From assembly GCA_030272585.1 (NCBI GenBank), contig BSYQ01000002.1, forward strand, positions 7,006,001 through 7,070,000: 64,000 bases of DNA, written 5' to 3'. The stretch is from Bryopsis sp. KO-2023. Its lineage: Eukaryota; Chlorophyta; Ulvophyceae; Bryopsidales; Bryopsidaceae. Of the stretch, positions 22,601 through 34,364 are shown in pieces. A program made the translations under genes and the position numbers. The notes under the pieces are model-generated. The model ran no database searches, was not told the DNA's origin, and saw only the letters and a list, made by a program, of their open reading frames with translations. Position 1 is the stretch's first letter, and every line of letters begins with the position of its first letter.

Positions 22601-24384
22601 ATCGAACAGTACTTGCCGCCCCCAGAGCACGATAACTGGTTGGATGGGTTTTTGGACTTCCCTTTATGGTGATGCTTGGTACTGTTTTGGTCGCCCATGA
22701 GCATGAACCCCACTTCTGGGTGGGTGCTCAGTGTTGAGTCAGAGTTGAGTTGAATCGGAAACAACAACAACAACAACATAAGACGCTAAGAGGAAGGAAT
22801 GGCCCATACCAGCAAACAGTACGAGATAGTCCCGATTGGTTGCCATGTCTGTGACCGCCCTGTTGATTTAAATGCCGCAGCGCGATTTATATCCACTTTC
22901 AGTGAACTGTAGGGACACTGTGGAAGCCCCTCTCTGTTTTCTTTGGCGAAAAAATCAAAAAAGAAACGTACTTATAACCTGTTGCGGATATGGCAGTCAC
23001 GGACGGGATAGTACGCCTCCACCCTCGCCAGAGCTTCAGGAAGGCGTTCAAAGTGGCTAGTTTCAAGTGGAGAAGCTCGTCAGAGCGCACCTGGCACGCA
23101 TATATATATATATGCCTCTAGGAGCACTTCTTCTCTCCGCTCCGTCCCTTGTGCTCCTTTTCAAATAATTGTTTTCGTTCTCCCTTCAAGAGAATGAAGT
23201 TTTCTGATCGACATGTGTGGTTTTTTGTGAGTGGCAAGCAAACAAATCTTCTGTTTACATCTCAATACTCGTTTTTGATCTCCTCTGTTCCCAATATTAC
23301 CCAACCATTGATCTCTGACCGATCGGTTACCGGGCCATAATGTCCAAACACCTCAGAAAAAACCAAACAGAAACTCCCATGACAATTCTTAGTAATTCTA
23401 CCACCCACCAACGAGCAACCACCAAATTTGAAAACCCAGAAGATGAAAGCGAACAAGCAAACAAACATCATGGCTCTCTTTTACTTTGGGTTGTATTCAG
23501 GACCTTGGTGGAAAAAATATACCCATGTGAAAACGAAATGAGTGTGGAAATGTCAGCATGGAAATGAAATGTCACTATTATACATAAATGACATATATAC
23601 ATATATACATAACATAACATAATTACACGCGTGTATACATATATACACGTCTCCACAGGGCCTTGCCCTCAGATCGACGAGGATTATTCTTTGACAGACC
23701 CAAATCCACGTCGGCGCCTTTTTGGGGGACGAAACAAAACGCGGTGAACGGATTTGACGCAGGTACCAGAGAACAAATCTCAAAACGTTATTTGAAATTT
23801 CTAATGGATGGTTTCAGAATCTGTTGGGATTGGACATTATTTTTCGTCCTCTCTTGATTTTTTTTTGGTTTGGTTTGGTTTCAGAATCACTCGTTTTTCA
23901 TAATGAGGGATGTGTAGTGACCTGGTGGTTCGAATAACACGGAGATCTTCAGTGTAGCGGGTATTTAACGGTGGCTGTCGCGGTTAACGATACCATTTTT
24001 TGTAGTCGCAGGCCTCCCTGTGGCGAACCTTGAAAACGAAATTAAGATCACGAAATTGCGCTTGTCGTTTCTGTCGAAATTCAAGAGCGTGCGAAATCCA
24101 GGTTGAAAGCGGGTTTCTTTGTTTACTGGGCTTTGTTTCTTTTCTTTATTTTTTTAATTGTAGACTTGGAATGGGGAGAAGTTGGTGGCTGTTTTTTCTT
24201 TGTAAGAAAAGGAGATCCCATTGCTCAATCGGGGCGAGACGAGCCACAGAAGAGTGTGGAAAATCCCCGCTGTCAGTGATCTACCTGTGGAGTACTCGAT
24301 TAAAAAATTGCTCGCCGTTGAGATCTCACCTTTGGCTTCTTGTCTTTTGTTTGTATGATTTCCCTGTGGGTGAAAAAATCGCAG
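19677..24384. other. About 4.7 kb without a confident gene
   Basis: No recognisable domain was found. Three short exon-like stretches on the plus strand have AG/GT borders and ordinary codon mix: around 22985-23080, 23660-23763 and 24012-24101 (the last encodes a basic amphipathic stretch, LENEIKITKLRLSFLSKFKS). They could be exons of one unidentified gene. Otherwise simple repeats occur, including (TA)n at 23098-23115 and a GTGGTG run at 22310-22340. Confidence 0.4.
20326..20349. repeat. 24-bp perfect palindrome
   Basis: TCTTAGTCAAAC followed by its exact complement GTTTGACTAAGA, without spacer. No gene or element is seen directly beside it. Confidence 0.9.
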
Positions 24385-24392
24385 CTAGAGAC

Positions 24393-24610
24393 CATAGGCG
24401 CAACCAAGGGGGGGCCTGGGGGGCCAGGCCCCCCCTAGAAATTTTCTGGCCCCCCCAAGAAAGTCAAGGAAAAAAGGAAAAAAAAGAAACTTCCTCCTGA
24501 ACCAACCCTTTCTTACCCTAATAAAAACTTGGGCCCCCCCCCAAAAAAACTTGTTGCCCCCCAAAAAAAACTTGTGCCCCCCCTTCCCTGAAATCCTGGT
24601 TGCGCCTATG
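24393..24610. mobile_element. hAT-like MITE, 218 bp
   Basis: The terminal inverted repeats CATAGGCGCAACCA and TGGTTGCGCCTATG are flanked by the same 8 bp, CTAGAGAC, on both sides (24385-24392 and 24611-24618). An 8-bp target-site duplication is typical of hAT transposons. The interior is extremely biased: runs of six to nine G or C that pair across the element, and no coding capacity. The TIRs appear perfect over 14 bp and the duplication is exact, so the insertion looks fairly recent. It sits about 150 bp upstream of the serpin start codon. Confidence 0.85.
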
Positions 24611-24765
24611 CTAGAGACAGATCTTAACACAGCTGAGATTTCGTCATTAGAGTCGTAAAAATGTTTCTGCCACCCAGTCCCACCCACTCTTACAGTTCAT
24701 GAACACTCCTCACAGCATTCCTTGCAAATCGATTCGTTTTTTTTTTTCTTTTTGTTCTTGGCAGA

Positions 24766-27396
24766 ATGGGGCTTCGAATGGGAGCCACAGTGTGTCCAGC
24801 CATTCTTATATTTGCGCTCATTGTGGCGTCAATAGTGCCAATTTCGACGGCTGTGAACGACTTTGGGTTCAATCTAATGAGGGAGCTGAGAAAAGAAATG
24901 CCGACAGAAAACTTGGTGTTTTCTCCATTCAGCATTTCCTCGACATTTTCGTTGCTGTATTTTGGGACCAAGGGAGCTACTAGGACAGAGATCGAGGCGG
25001 CATTTGGGTTTCAGGTAGGAAAACAGATCTGCCTTTCCTAATTTTCAATTTGTTCTTCAAGCAAAACAGGTTTTTTTTTCTGTTTTTTTTTTTCTTTAAC
25101 TCTAGAGTGGGGGAAATGACTACAGAGAGAGAGGGGGGGGGGGGAAGTGTGATTGGATTGATGCTCTAGGTTGCAGAACTGGAGAAAGAGGGAGGTTAAA
25201 GAGTGAGAAACAAAGAGGGTGGCGATTTTCAATGAGTAGTTTTTTGTTTGCCAAACACATGACTTCTCACAAAGGAATCTGATTTGTCGCAGTGGGGTTT
25301 CTAGATTTAGAAAAAATTATAGGTCCAAGGGAAATTAAGGAAGGAAGGATCGTGCATTGTGCTGCAAAAAAGAGCCGAAGCCTCCAGCTCGTTTTATGAT
25401 ATATATCTAGATATATATCTTCGTTGATAATATTTATTATTATTATTATTATCAATATATTTCACCAGTGCCGTCGTGGAAACAATTTGATTCCAGTCTG
25501 TACTAATCAGAACGGCGACATCCCCAGAGCCTTGCTGCAAACGGCAAGGAGGTCTGGGGAGAATCCAGACGCCGGTGGGCCTATTGTGGACGTAGCGAAT
25601 CGAGCATACATCGATAATGGGTTTACAGTCCTCGACTCGTACAAGGCAGCGGTCGGTGGGGATTCCTTTCGAGTGGTGGATTTCGCCAATGAGGTGGCCT
25701 CCAGAAATGAAATTAACGAGTTCGTGGAGATGTTGACTCGGGGCCTGATCAAGGATTTGATTCCAATGTGAGCAAAAATATGACACGATGTCCCCCCCTC
25801 CTCCTCCTCTCGCAAGAAAAAAAAAAACCAAAAAAAAAATCCTGTTTTGCGTGGAGAACAAATTGAAAATTGGGAAAGGCAGTGCTGGAAGTATTGTTTT
25901 TCACTGGAGTTTTTTTGTTTTTTAAATTTTTTTTTACCAAAGCTGGTGCATCTTTCACATTTATTTCTGAAGATTTTCATAAACTCAAGATGAAATTTTT
26001 GGAAAGGTTGAAAAAAGAAAGTTGGAAAACTGCTTCAGTGAAATTGTCTTGAAAGAAAAAAAAGTCTTTTTTTTTCCTTGATTAGAGACTCTAATCCTCT
26101 GAAAATGTTTCTTTTCTTCTGTTTTCTTTATCGTCTCGATCAGGGGCGCTATCACTGCTGACGTACAGGCGATGTTGGTAAACGCCATTTACTTCAAGGC
26201 CAAGTGGGCAAAGCCTTTCAAAAAGGAGAACACCGCCAAAAGCGAGTTCCGTGGCCCAAGGGGGACCTCAAAAACCGACTTTATGTCCACAGGTTTTGAA
26301 ATTTTTCCTTTCAAACATGTGCCCCAACTCGATGCCAGGGTAGGAGGCGCTGACAAATGAAAAAATGGTTAATAAAGATCCCAAACCTTTCCTTCCCTGC
26401 CAGCTATTCTTGTTTGGTCTGTTTTTGTTTTTTTTTGTCGTACAATTCGTGATGATTTATCTCTTGCTTATTTGTTTTAGAATTTTGTGGAACCATCATG
26501 TGACTATATACCTCCCCCCTGGGGGAATTTTTATACCTTATTTGAACCCCCTCCCTCCCCCCCCCCGAATGTGTATATCTTTTTTAAACATCAAACCACT
26601 GATCGGTTTTGCTGGATGTTTTTTTCTTGTGTGTTTTTTAGATATTGCAATTGCCATATGAAGGCGGCCGATTCTCGATGTTCATTCTGCTTCCCAATAC
26701 AGACGACGGCTTCTCCAAAGCCGAGTCCGACCTGAGATCAAGCCTCGATCTTTTCCAAGACCTCACCGAGACATTTTTCGTCTCAGTGAAAATCCCCAAA
26801 TGGGAAATAGAGCAGTCCATGGACATGTTGAAAACTCACCTCATGGATTTGGGAGTGAGGATCTTGTTTACTCCGGAGCAGGCTGATTTGAGTGGGCTTT
26901 CAGATGCGGGCTCCTTGGTGGTTTCGGATGTCGTTCACAAAGCCAAAATTATCGTCGATGAAGAGGTGGGTGGAATTAAACTGTGCAGATTTTGAGAGGG
27001 GGGAAGGGGGGGGACTCCCTTTTATTGGGGGAAATATTGTGGCACCAAATGCGATCAGTCCCAACAGATATATCCAACACACATATACAGTGAAACATTA
27101 CTCTGCATCGAAAGCCTCGCGCTTTGTAGTGTGATCAATTGTTTTTTTTTGGTCGCAGTTTTTCCCAAACGTGCACCAAACTCGTAGCATATATATAGGC
27201 GTTTTTTCAATCACTGTTGTTTTATGGTTTTCAATGGCAGGGTACAGAAGCACCCGCTGCAACTACGATTACTCTTTCCCGTTCCAGTAGCGGCCCTCCA
27301 CCCCCTGAGTTTGTGGCAGATCATCCTTTCCTTTTCTTTGTCGTTGATACCCAGTCAGGCGATATTTGTTTCCAAGGAACTGTGACAACATTCTAA
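24766..27396 (+). CDS. Serpin (serine protease inhibitor family), secreted
   Basis: Five exons, 24766-25014, 25469-25767, 26144-26339, 26642-26965 and 27241-27396, total 1,224 nt, a 407-aa protein of standard serpin length with all GT-AG junctions in phase. The N-terminus has a hydrophobic signal peptide (CPAILIFALIVASIVPISTA) followed by the serpin start (NDFGFNLMRELRKEM, NLVFSPFSISSTFSLLYFGT). Later hallmarks are ANRAYIDNGF, MLVNAIYFKAKWAKPF, LPYEGGRFSMFILLP, VSDVVHKAKIIVDEEGTEA and the C-terminal PPEFVADHPFLFFV. The hinge of the reactive loop (EEGTEAPAATTI) has the small residues needed for loop insertion, so inhibition is likely, although Pro at about P11 is unusual. The scissile region is Ser/Arg (LSRSSSG), suggesting a trypsin-like or elastase-like target. 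Introns of about 275-455 nt carry homopolymer runs. Confidence 0.93.
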
Positions 27397-29986
27397 GCAA
27401 GGGACTCCTTTGAAATCCAGTACTGATCGTTTCAGTGATAGGGACTTTTTTTGGGTGTGTGTCAAAAGGGAAGTAGGGTATGATTCAGAAATACCCTGAA
27501 GGAGGGAGGGAGGGAGGGAGGGGATGGGTCAGAAATGAGATTTGTCGCGAAAAAAAATGAGTCAATTGGAATGCAAGTTTGACTGGCAAAAGTACATCAA
27601 GAAGCAAGACTTCAACAGGTTTATTTCATACTTGAGTGGGATCGGGTTGGATCTTGTTCAAAGGGTGTAGACGAGAGCCCCCTCTTGGCCATGTGTCGGA
27701 CGGGGGATCGATCAGGCCAGCAGGATGTTGGGCAGTCAGTGATTGATCGATTAATTTGTGATTTTTAAAAGTACAGATCTTGGGTATCAGTCTTTGCATT
27801 TTTGTAGGAGGATGATTTTCGTTCAGTGAGTGATGTATTGAGTTACAATGTTAAGGTGCTGGTTCGTGTGATTCTGGTTTGAAAACTTGGAAAAAACAGA
27901 AACTCACTGACAATGTAAAACTGGAAACCAGGTCCTAGAAACTATTAGTCTGGCACACAAAACGCAAAACCATACAAAACTAGGGCTTTTTACAGTAGCG
28001 TCCATTTATGTTCCTAGAAGAAATGGTGTAATATTTTTTCTGAGTTTGAGAGAGCCGGATAAGAACATCACTCCAACAAGGTCACACCATCGGTCACCAC
28101 TAAGTAGTTGGACGAGGTATCTAAGCACCCGTTAGTTGAACATTTTCTATCTTTTCATTAGGCAAACAAACAAACAAACATCAATTACATTGTGTAGGAG
28201 AGATATTCTCCTATTACAATGATCTGTGAAAATCAAATGTGACCATGTGTATTTTAATGTTGAAATTCCATTGGCTTTTCATTAAGGCAGGGTGAGTTGC
28301 TTCACTCTAAACGTAGCGCTAAATCAGGGAGGGACTATACTTGTACATCTGCCCGAACAAGCGAACAACCCTGATCCAAGGTCGACCTTGATCACACTGT
28401 AAACCGATTTCCGAAAGGCACTACCGACTTTGCACTATGGATCTGGAGAAACCTTGGTAGGCAAAACAGAGATACAGTGGATGGTTTTTGGTTTTCAGTT
28501 CCTTTAACTATTGTAGCCCACAGCTCCCAAAAATGTGGGCGTTAAAGACGCCTCCACTTCGTTGAGTGAAAAGTGTAGGGAATGGCAATTCCATGCTAAG
28601 CTCCTGTGACCCTCTGGACATCTCAATTGTCCTAACTAAAGTATTCATTACATTGGCAAATATATTTCTGGACCGTCGATGGTCGACTCGACTCGGCTTT
28701 GAAAGCCGCTTAAAAGCAATCCATACTGTCCAGAAGAAGGACCACTCTCACTCAATAGATTTAGTTCCAAATGTGAGGTCCCCCAGTCTCACTCTCGGAG
28801 GACGTGTGTCGATAGACAAGCAAGGGCCTTCCATTGGAAAGACGCTTTTTCACACCACTCTATTGTGTTTCCCGGCGGATAGCATTGTCGGAGGGGTGGC
28901 CTCTGGATTTGCGGGTGTGTCTTTTTTCCCCCCTCTCCCCCCCTTGTCGATTTTTTTTGGTGTTCACGTCGTAAGTCTTGCACTCCAGCGACGATTCTCT
29001 GGCACAACGACTCCATGGGCAAAGTATTGAAGGGATTTTCCAGATGAATGTTGATAGCTTCAAAGCTCATTAGAGTGAGGGACAGGTAAACGGTTAAATT
29101 CCCGGTATCGCCCAGGCTTCGTAGAAGTTTGTGGCAAAAACACTGGGAGAATATTCAACCAGATGGTCAAAAAAAGCGGATCGAACGCCTGCAGATAAAC
29201 ATGACATTTACTTGGAGCTTTCCCAATTTCAATGGCTACCCAAGGGAGGCCACAGGAACCGAAGAACAGCGAAAAAGTATCGGAGGTGTGATTGTCTCGT
29301 TTTTCTAAGAAGATGCTGGAGAATGTTGATACCTTGAGAGCTCGACGAAGACAGGTTGCATTTTTTTTTTCTTAAACATCAGGTTGCATTTTTTGAGGCT
29401 CCCGCATCGGCCGACCACATCAGTAAAGAACGCCACTGTCGTTTTCATGGTCTTGGCCCCATGTTCTAGCAGCATGTTTGACGAAGTTACTATTTCTGAA
29501 GCTGCCCGAGGGCAGAAGCCTAAGAAAAAACAACCCAAATCAAACACACGTGGACTCGGGAAAGCCTACCGGCCGCCGCCGCTGGTGCGAAGCGCGTCGT
29601 ACTTGTTTGAGTCGTTGGTCTGACATATACGCTGGAGTGTTTGCAGCAGTGCTGCTCACAAGCAGAATAGAAAAGATTAGTGTTTTATGAGATCTGCGGC
29701 TGCTCTTGACGAGCGGTGCTCCTGGGTTACTATTTTCCCTGGCCGCTTCTCCATGTTTTGGGATCCAATCCTAACCTTTCCCTCATTGCGAAAGGCGTCC
29801 GCATACATCGACACGACCAAAGCAGTCAATGCACTCATGACAGTCCGAGCCCGTTTCTAGTCAAAATCCCTCCGCCCACCTCACGCTCCTACAAATACGC
29901 CCTCGAAGAGAGAACGACATTGTCGTCGCACCTCCACGCACCGTGTTTCCCTCTGTTTTACCGTCGTTCCGTCCGTTCAACACAAC
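27397..29986. other. About 2.6 kb without a confident gene
   Basis: Contains a GGGA microsatellite near 27503-27520 and a CAAA-repeat tract near 28162-28180. Open frames at 28566-29030 and 29131-29337 have no recognisable features. The 3' part (29750-29986) is GC-richer and contains a TACAAATA stretch near 29890, a possible core promoter of the gene starting at 29987. Confidence 0.4.
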
Positions 29987-30594
29987 ATGGGCTCCTCAGC
30001 GACGCTCGCAGCGGTAGTTCTGGTGGTGCTGTTGTGCACCGCCCACTCGTACTCCGAGGGGCTGTCTGGCTCGCGTTTTCTGGCCGTCGGTGGGGACCCC
30101 AAAGGAAGGAAACTCCTGTTTCATTGGGCCAAGGGCGGCACCAGTGATCAGGACAATGGACGTCGCAAATTGAAAGGTATTTCTATGCACAATCAGTCGA
30201 GCAGTTTCCATGACACACCATGGCACACACACACACACACAGACTTCTGTGTTTCCATGGATTTCGCGTGCGTGGATTCGGCGGTGGGGATTCGACCTGT
30301 CGACGGCATTTCCACCCAGAAACCCGATTTTGGGCCGTTTGCGGTGGTCATTCACTGAAAAAAACGCTCATCCTTGCTGGGTACTGTGGAAAGTTTGGGG
30401 GGTTGCAACGATTTTCACAGGAAGACGGTTATGCTCATAGCATGACTAATAATGTTATTATTTTTCCCCCCGTGCCCCTGCAACTAATATCCGTTTTTCC
30501 TGTTCTTTCAGCAAAAAGGGCATTTGTGGAACCCACTGGAAGGAATATCCTCAGCTACCACCGCCATTGGAAAAACTTCATTTTTTGGGGCTGA
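29987..30594 (+). CDS. Putative secreted peptide precursor, 90 aa
   Basis: Exons 29987-30176 and 30512-30594 sum to 273 nt with a GT-AG intron in phase. The N-terminus is a classic signal peptide (MGSSATLAAVVLVVLLCTA, cleavage predicted near HSYS). The mature part is small, basic and aromatic: GRKLLFHWAKGG, then a run of basic residues GRRKLKAKR across the splice junction, then a C-terminal YHRHWKNFIFWG. Clustered dibasic sites are what prohormone-type processing enzymes cut, and the basic/tryptophan-rich pieces also resemble cationic antimicrobial peptides; both roles are inference. No family was recognised and there are no cysteines after the signal peptide. The ATG context (CACAACATGG) is favourable. 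Confidence 0.6.
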
Positions 30595-32247
30595 TTTTTT
30601 TTCACGCCCAAAGAAGGATGCTTGCTGTTTGGAAAGGGTGGACGCTGGATTGCTGTTTTCGACCAAATTTTGCTTTTGGTTTTGAAAAAAGCTTCACAGA
30701 GTTTCTGGGGAAACTTTCCCCCCCCCAGCATGATTGACTTGGAAGACAGGACTGTCATGGGGGAAAGTGTTCTGGTTTTGTTACTTTTGCAAAAGGGGGA
30801 AATGAAAATGGAGGAGGCTTAGGGAATTATACTTAGGGTATCGATAGGCCTCGGTTTCTGCTCCGAGTTTTGTTAAGCAGGCGATTTTGTGCGTCAATCA
30901 ATCTCTTGTAAGTCTTATTTTTGTAAGGTTCCTGTCAGTTTACTTCGATTGTGGTAGAGCCAAGCCAAGGTCGAACCAGAATCTGTGGTGGCCATCCACA
31001 AAGCACAGCGAACTTCCCGTGGGGAAACGCCGCGACCGCCGCCGTGAGAATTTCCTCGCAAGAAAAACAAAAGCTTTTGGGCACTTTCCCACGAGAACTC
31101 CAGAGAAACGAACCCCACGCGTCGGGAGGGACCGGCGAGTCGTCTGGCTGGGAGTTCGAAGTGTTTTTGAGAAGCCTTTTTCGTCACGCAGCGACCCCCC
31201 CCCCCCCGTGTTGCCTTCATCAGAATGCACCCTCATAGGAGCGTACTGGGAACATCCCCCCACAGTTGACCCCATAGTCATTCTCATTTCCGTTGGGCAC
31301 GCGCGTTTACTGAGCGCATCCCGACAGTGAACCTCATAAGCTCATGTATATGATGTTTGTTTGTTTGTTTGAACCTCATAACCATCCTCGTTTCGCGCGC
31401 TCGTTTACTAATGCTCCGTGAGTACGTCACTGAGACAACTGACCTCGAACTCATTTCGCGGCGTAATAAATTTTTGCTCCTCACTTTGGTCGACTCGACA
31501 TCGTCGAAACTGGGTGGAGGCTTGTTCGTATCCTTGCAGAGGGCGTCGAAACAACTACTACTGAACAGAGCTGCCAAAAGCAAGAATAATAATACAAGAC
31601 ATGCCAGGCCAGAGCCCACAGCATCAGGGGAACAGTGGTGGTCAGAAAAAAGGGAAAAATCAAAACGCTTTTCAACTCTATTCTCACTGGGGGGTTGAGT
31701 CAACCCCCACCCCCCCTCCCAGTGTTGCACTTATCTGAAAGGCTTGAAAGAAGAGTTTGTGAAGGAGCAATAAGATTGATTTTTCTTATATTTTCTGGGG
31801 TATTACGTAATAAACATATACATGCACAGCTGTCATGTGTAATGATTTCTTTACAGATGTTGTTAAAAGTGCTGTTTTACATTTTCTTTTTAAACAGATT
31901 CCTTACATTGCTATTTTACATGTTCGAACACAGTCCCCACACTTTTATCATATACTAGCAGCAGTGGCAATAATAAGAATAATGGTGGTACTTTGAAAAA
32001 CTCCTTTTTTTTTGTTTGAGATGCCCCCCTTCCTACCAGCGGCCCTGTGGCAATGGAGGGTTGACTAACCACCTTGAATTTCCAAATGAAAACTTGTTTT
32101 GCCAAAAAGAAGTGCAAGAACCCGTTCGTGCTATAATGAATCAAAAACTCAAATGTATAATGTACAGTGAAAATAAACTGATTAATCAAAAACGAAGTCG
32201 TTCAATTGTTGTTCAGCAGCCATCTGTGTTTTCTTTATTTTTCCAAA
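30595..32247. other. No confident gene
   Basis: A GC-rich island at 30950-31230 has open frames on both strands with Arg-rich translations but no recognisable domain. There is a TGTTTGTTTGTTTG tract near 31355. Nothing else can be supported. The end overlaps the 3' untranslated side of the minus-strand haloperoxidase-like gene. Confidence 0.35.
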
Positions 32248-33765
32248 CTACTCGCTCGTTTCACACCACCAGCAGTTTTCTGGGACTTCCCCTTCAGCCA
32301 GCTTTTTCACGAAATCATAAGCTAATTTTCCCAACCCTTCCGCCAGCTTTTCCCCAGCTGGCACTGACGGTCCAAAATGCACCCCAGCCCACAGCCTGGA
32401 TTGACCACAGCTTTTCCCCGCCTCCTTGAAAGTGTCGAAGCTTATCTCCTCAAACCCCTCTCTGATTTCTGGATCCAGAAAAGTTATATTTATAGAGGTG
32501 GGTGGCGGCTGCTCCAGCCCTCTTTTTTCCATCAACTCGTTCACGATCAGCTCCCCATGGTCAGCAAACGCTGTGCAAAGGGAGGCCGACGCCGAAGGAT
32601 ACTCCGAATGGGGCTGAGTAGGGATGAGTGGCTCCCAGTCGCCAGCCTTGATCGTTTTCGCTTTTCCCTCCTTAGGGACATAAGCAGTCACCTCCTCATC
32701 CTTGTAGAAATTCGCTATGACAGTCTCGGGGCGGACAGCATCGATTCTGACCTTCTCCTTCCAAACCACCACCATGGCGTCGTACTCAGCCAGCATTTCG
32801 CCCAAAATCCATCGAGGAGTGAGTTCAACGTCGAAATGCTGAAGGAAAAACGCCCCGACGGACGTAAACTTGTTATCCCACCACCTTGCCAGAAACCTTT
32901 GCTTAGGAGTGAGGTTCGCCGACAGCTCAAACAGGTCTTTCACCAACGCATCCATGGTTTCTCTGTCGGTCCCGTTCAGCTGCTCCGCGTCCATATTCTC
33001 GTACGGCATGGCGGCTTGCCTGGATTGGACCTCCTCTTCGCTGATCAACAGGGGTCTGACTCGACCTAAAAATGGAACCACGTGGGTTTGGGCCGTGAAT
33101 CGGCCGATCTTGCTGCTGTCCGCCTGAGTGAGCGGCTGCCACCTGAGCGGGTACTTCAACGACCAGGGGGGATTCACGGGTGCATACCCAGTGTAGTCCT
33201 CGAAAGGCTGCGCGTAGTCTGACCTGGAGAGGTCGCCCATCGAGTTCCAGCCATCCTTGGCCAGCCAGTCTGCCAAGCGCACACCGATCACGTTACCCAT
33301 TCCTACCCCAGTCGATTTGTCCGTCGAACGATCCTCAGGGTCGTACCCAGCTTCTACCATCAGCTCCTTGTATCTCTGCATCGGAAACTCCCTTTCCGCC
33401 GCCCTTATGAGCGAGTATGCATACATTTCCCCAACGTTGAAAAAGTTCTGGCAAAACTCCTTGGGTAGCTGTTCTCGTTTCCCCCAGAAAGTCAACGCCT
33501 TCTCCTCAGGGTCGCACATAGCAAACTGGTCCCAAACGGCCACAGCCTGGATGAATGCGTACCGAACCGTGAGCGCCGTGTCGGCGTACAGGATCTCGGG
33601 GGGGAATCTGGCCAAGGCAACTGGGGAGGAGAAACGAGCACCAGTGATGTCTGGAATAAGCGTCAGAGGATTTTTGAATCCTGGTTCCACCTCCCCGAAT
33701 GTGCTGCGAAAAAGAAACAAGATCGCGAAAGCGACCGCCCATTGGCTCCCCCCTCCGATCTTCAT
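32248..33765 (-). CDS. Vanadium-dependent haloperoxidase / PAP2-superfamily protein, secreted, variant active site
   Basis: An intronless 505-codon frame with a signal peptide (WAVAFAILFLFRSTFG). The family either oxidises halides with H2O2 using vanadate bound by Lys, Arg and His residues or, in acid phosphatase relatives, hydrolyses phosphate esters. The three signature blocks are visible in order: KEKVRIDAVRPETV (K and RP), HSEYPSASASLCTAF in place of the usual PSGH/PSAH, and SRLWAGVHFGPS (R, and the vanadate-ligand His in GVHF). The acid-base histidine of block 2 is replaced by Ser, and the Asp that normally follows the HF motif by several residues is not seen. The overall length and the helix-rich N-terminal half fit the family. 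It could be a catalytically altered member or use another residue. The ATG at 33765 is the natural start because it begins the signal peptide. Confidence 0.85.
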   Translation of the reverse strand: MKIGGGSQWAVAFAILFLFRSTFGEVEPGFKNPLTLIPDITGARFSSPVALARFPPEILYADTALTVRYAFIQAVAVWDQFAMCDPEEKALTFWGKREQLPKEFCQNFFNVGEMYAYSLIRAAEREFPMQRYKELMVEAGYDPEDRSTDKSTGVGMGNVIGVRLADWLAKDGWNSMGDLSRSDYAQPFEDYTGYAPVNPPWSLKYPLRWQPLTQADSSKIGRFTAQTHVVPFLGRVRPLLISEEEVQSRQAAMPYENMDAEQLNGTDRETMDALVKDLFELSANLTPKQRFLARWWDNKFTSVGAFFLQHFDVELTPRWILGEMLAEYDAMVVVWKEKVRIDAVRPETVIANFYKDEEVTAYVPKEGKAKTIKAGDWEPLIPTQPHSEYPSASASLCTAFADHGELIVNELMEKRGLEQPPPTSINITFLDPEIREGFEEISFDTFKEAGKSCGQSRLWAGVHFGPSVPAGEKLAEGLGKLAYDFVKKLAEGEVPENCWWCETSE

Positions 33766-34364
33766 GGCGGCTTGCGTTATTTCTTATTCTCCTGCGCGAC
33801 GCGGGTGAACAAAAAATAAGACGATAAAAACTTCCGAAACCGAGCCTTGAAAAAAGTATTACAAAACAACCCCACACAACCCCCGCCGTTGGCGCCGCCG
33901 CTACGTCTGACAATTTCCCACCTTACTTGCTTTTAGTCGAAGAGGTTAGGTCGCACTGATATTCCCACGCTCGCAGCAAACCTCCAGCTCGTGAACAGAA
34001 AACAAACGTGCCTATTGGCACGTACCACTGATGCTACCGGCGCTGGCACGGCATGTCTTGTAACTTTTTTGGTTGGTACGTACCATTCCGCGCGACGTTT
34101 CCCTCATAACATCGTACGCTGAGTTAGAACAAATCAAATCATGAGTTAGAACAGCAGCGCGCTGTTTCCCTCGGAACATCGTACTTTACGTTTCAGTCAA
34201 TATAAAACGTCCCAATCAAAACCTCGTAAGCTACAGGAGAAACGCGACCAAAACGTACACACGAAATGGTACAGCGCACGGAAAGCTGGATCGTACATCG
34301 AAAACACGTTTCGTTTGAATGGAATCTGTTGAACGTGGATGGAAACTGTCCGCCCTTGGTCCGC
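33766..34364. other. Upstream region of the haloperoxidase-like gene
   Basis: Moderately GC-rich with no open frame of note. It contains a loose duplication of the phrase GAGTTAGAACA (about 34121 and 34143). It is the likely promoter region for the minus-strand gene. Confidence 0.4.

Noticed and set aside
30950..31290. Arg-rich open frames on both strands in a GC-rich island
   Set aside because: Neither strand shows a domain, start context or splice structure, and the length is what GC-rich sequence gives by chance.
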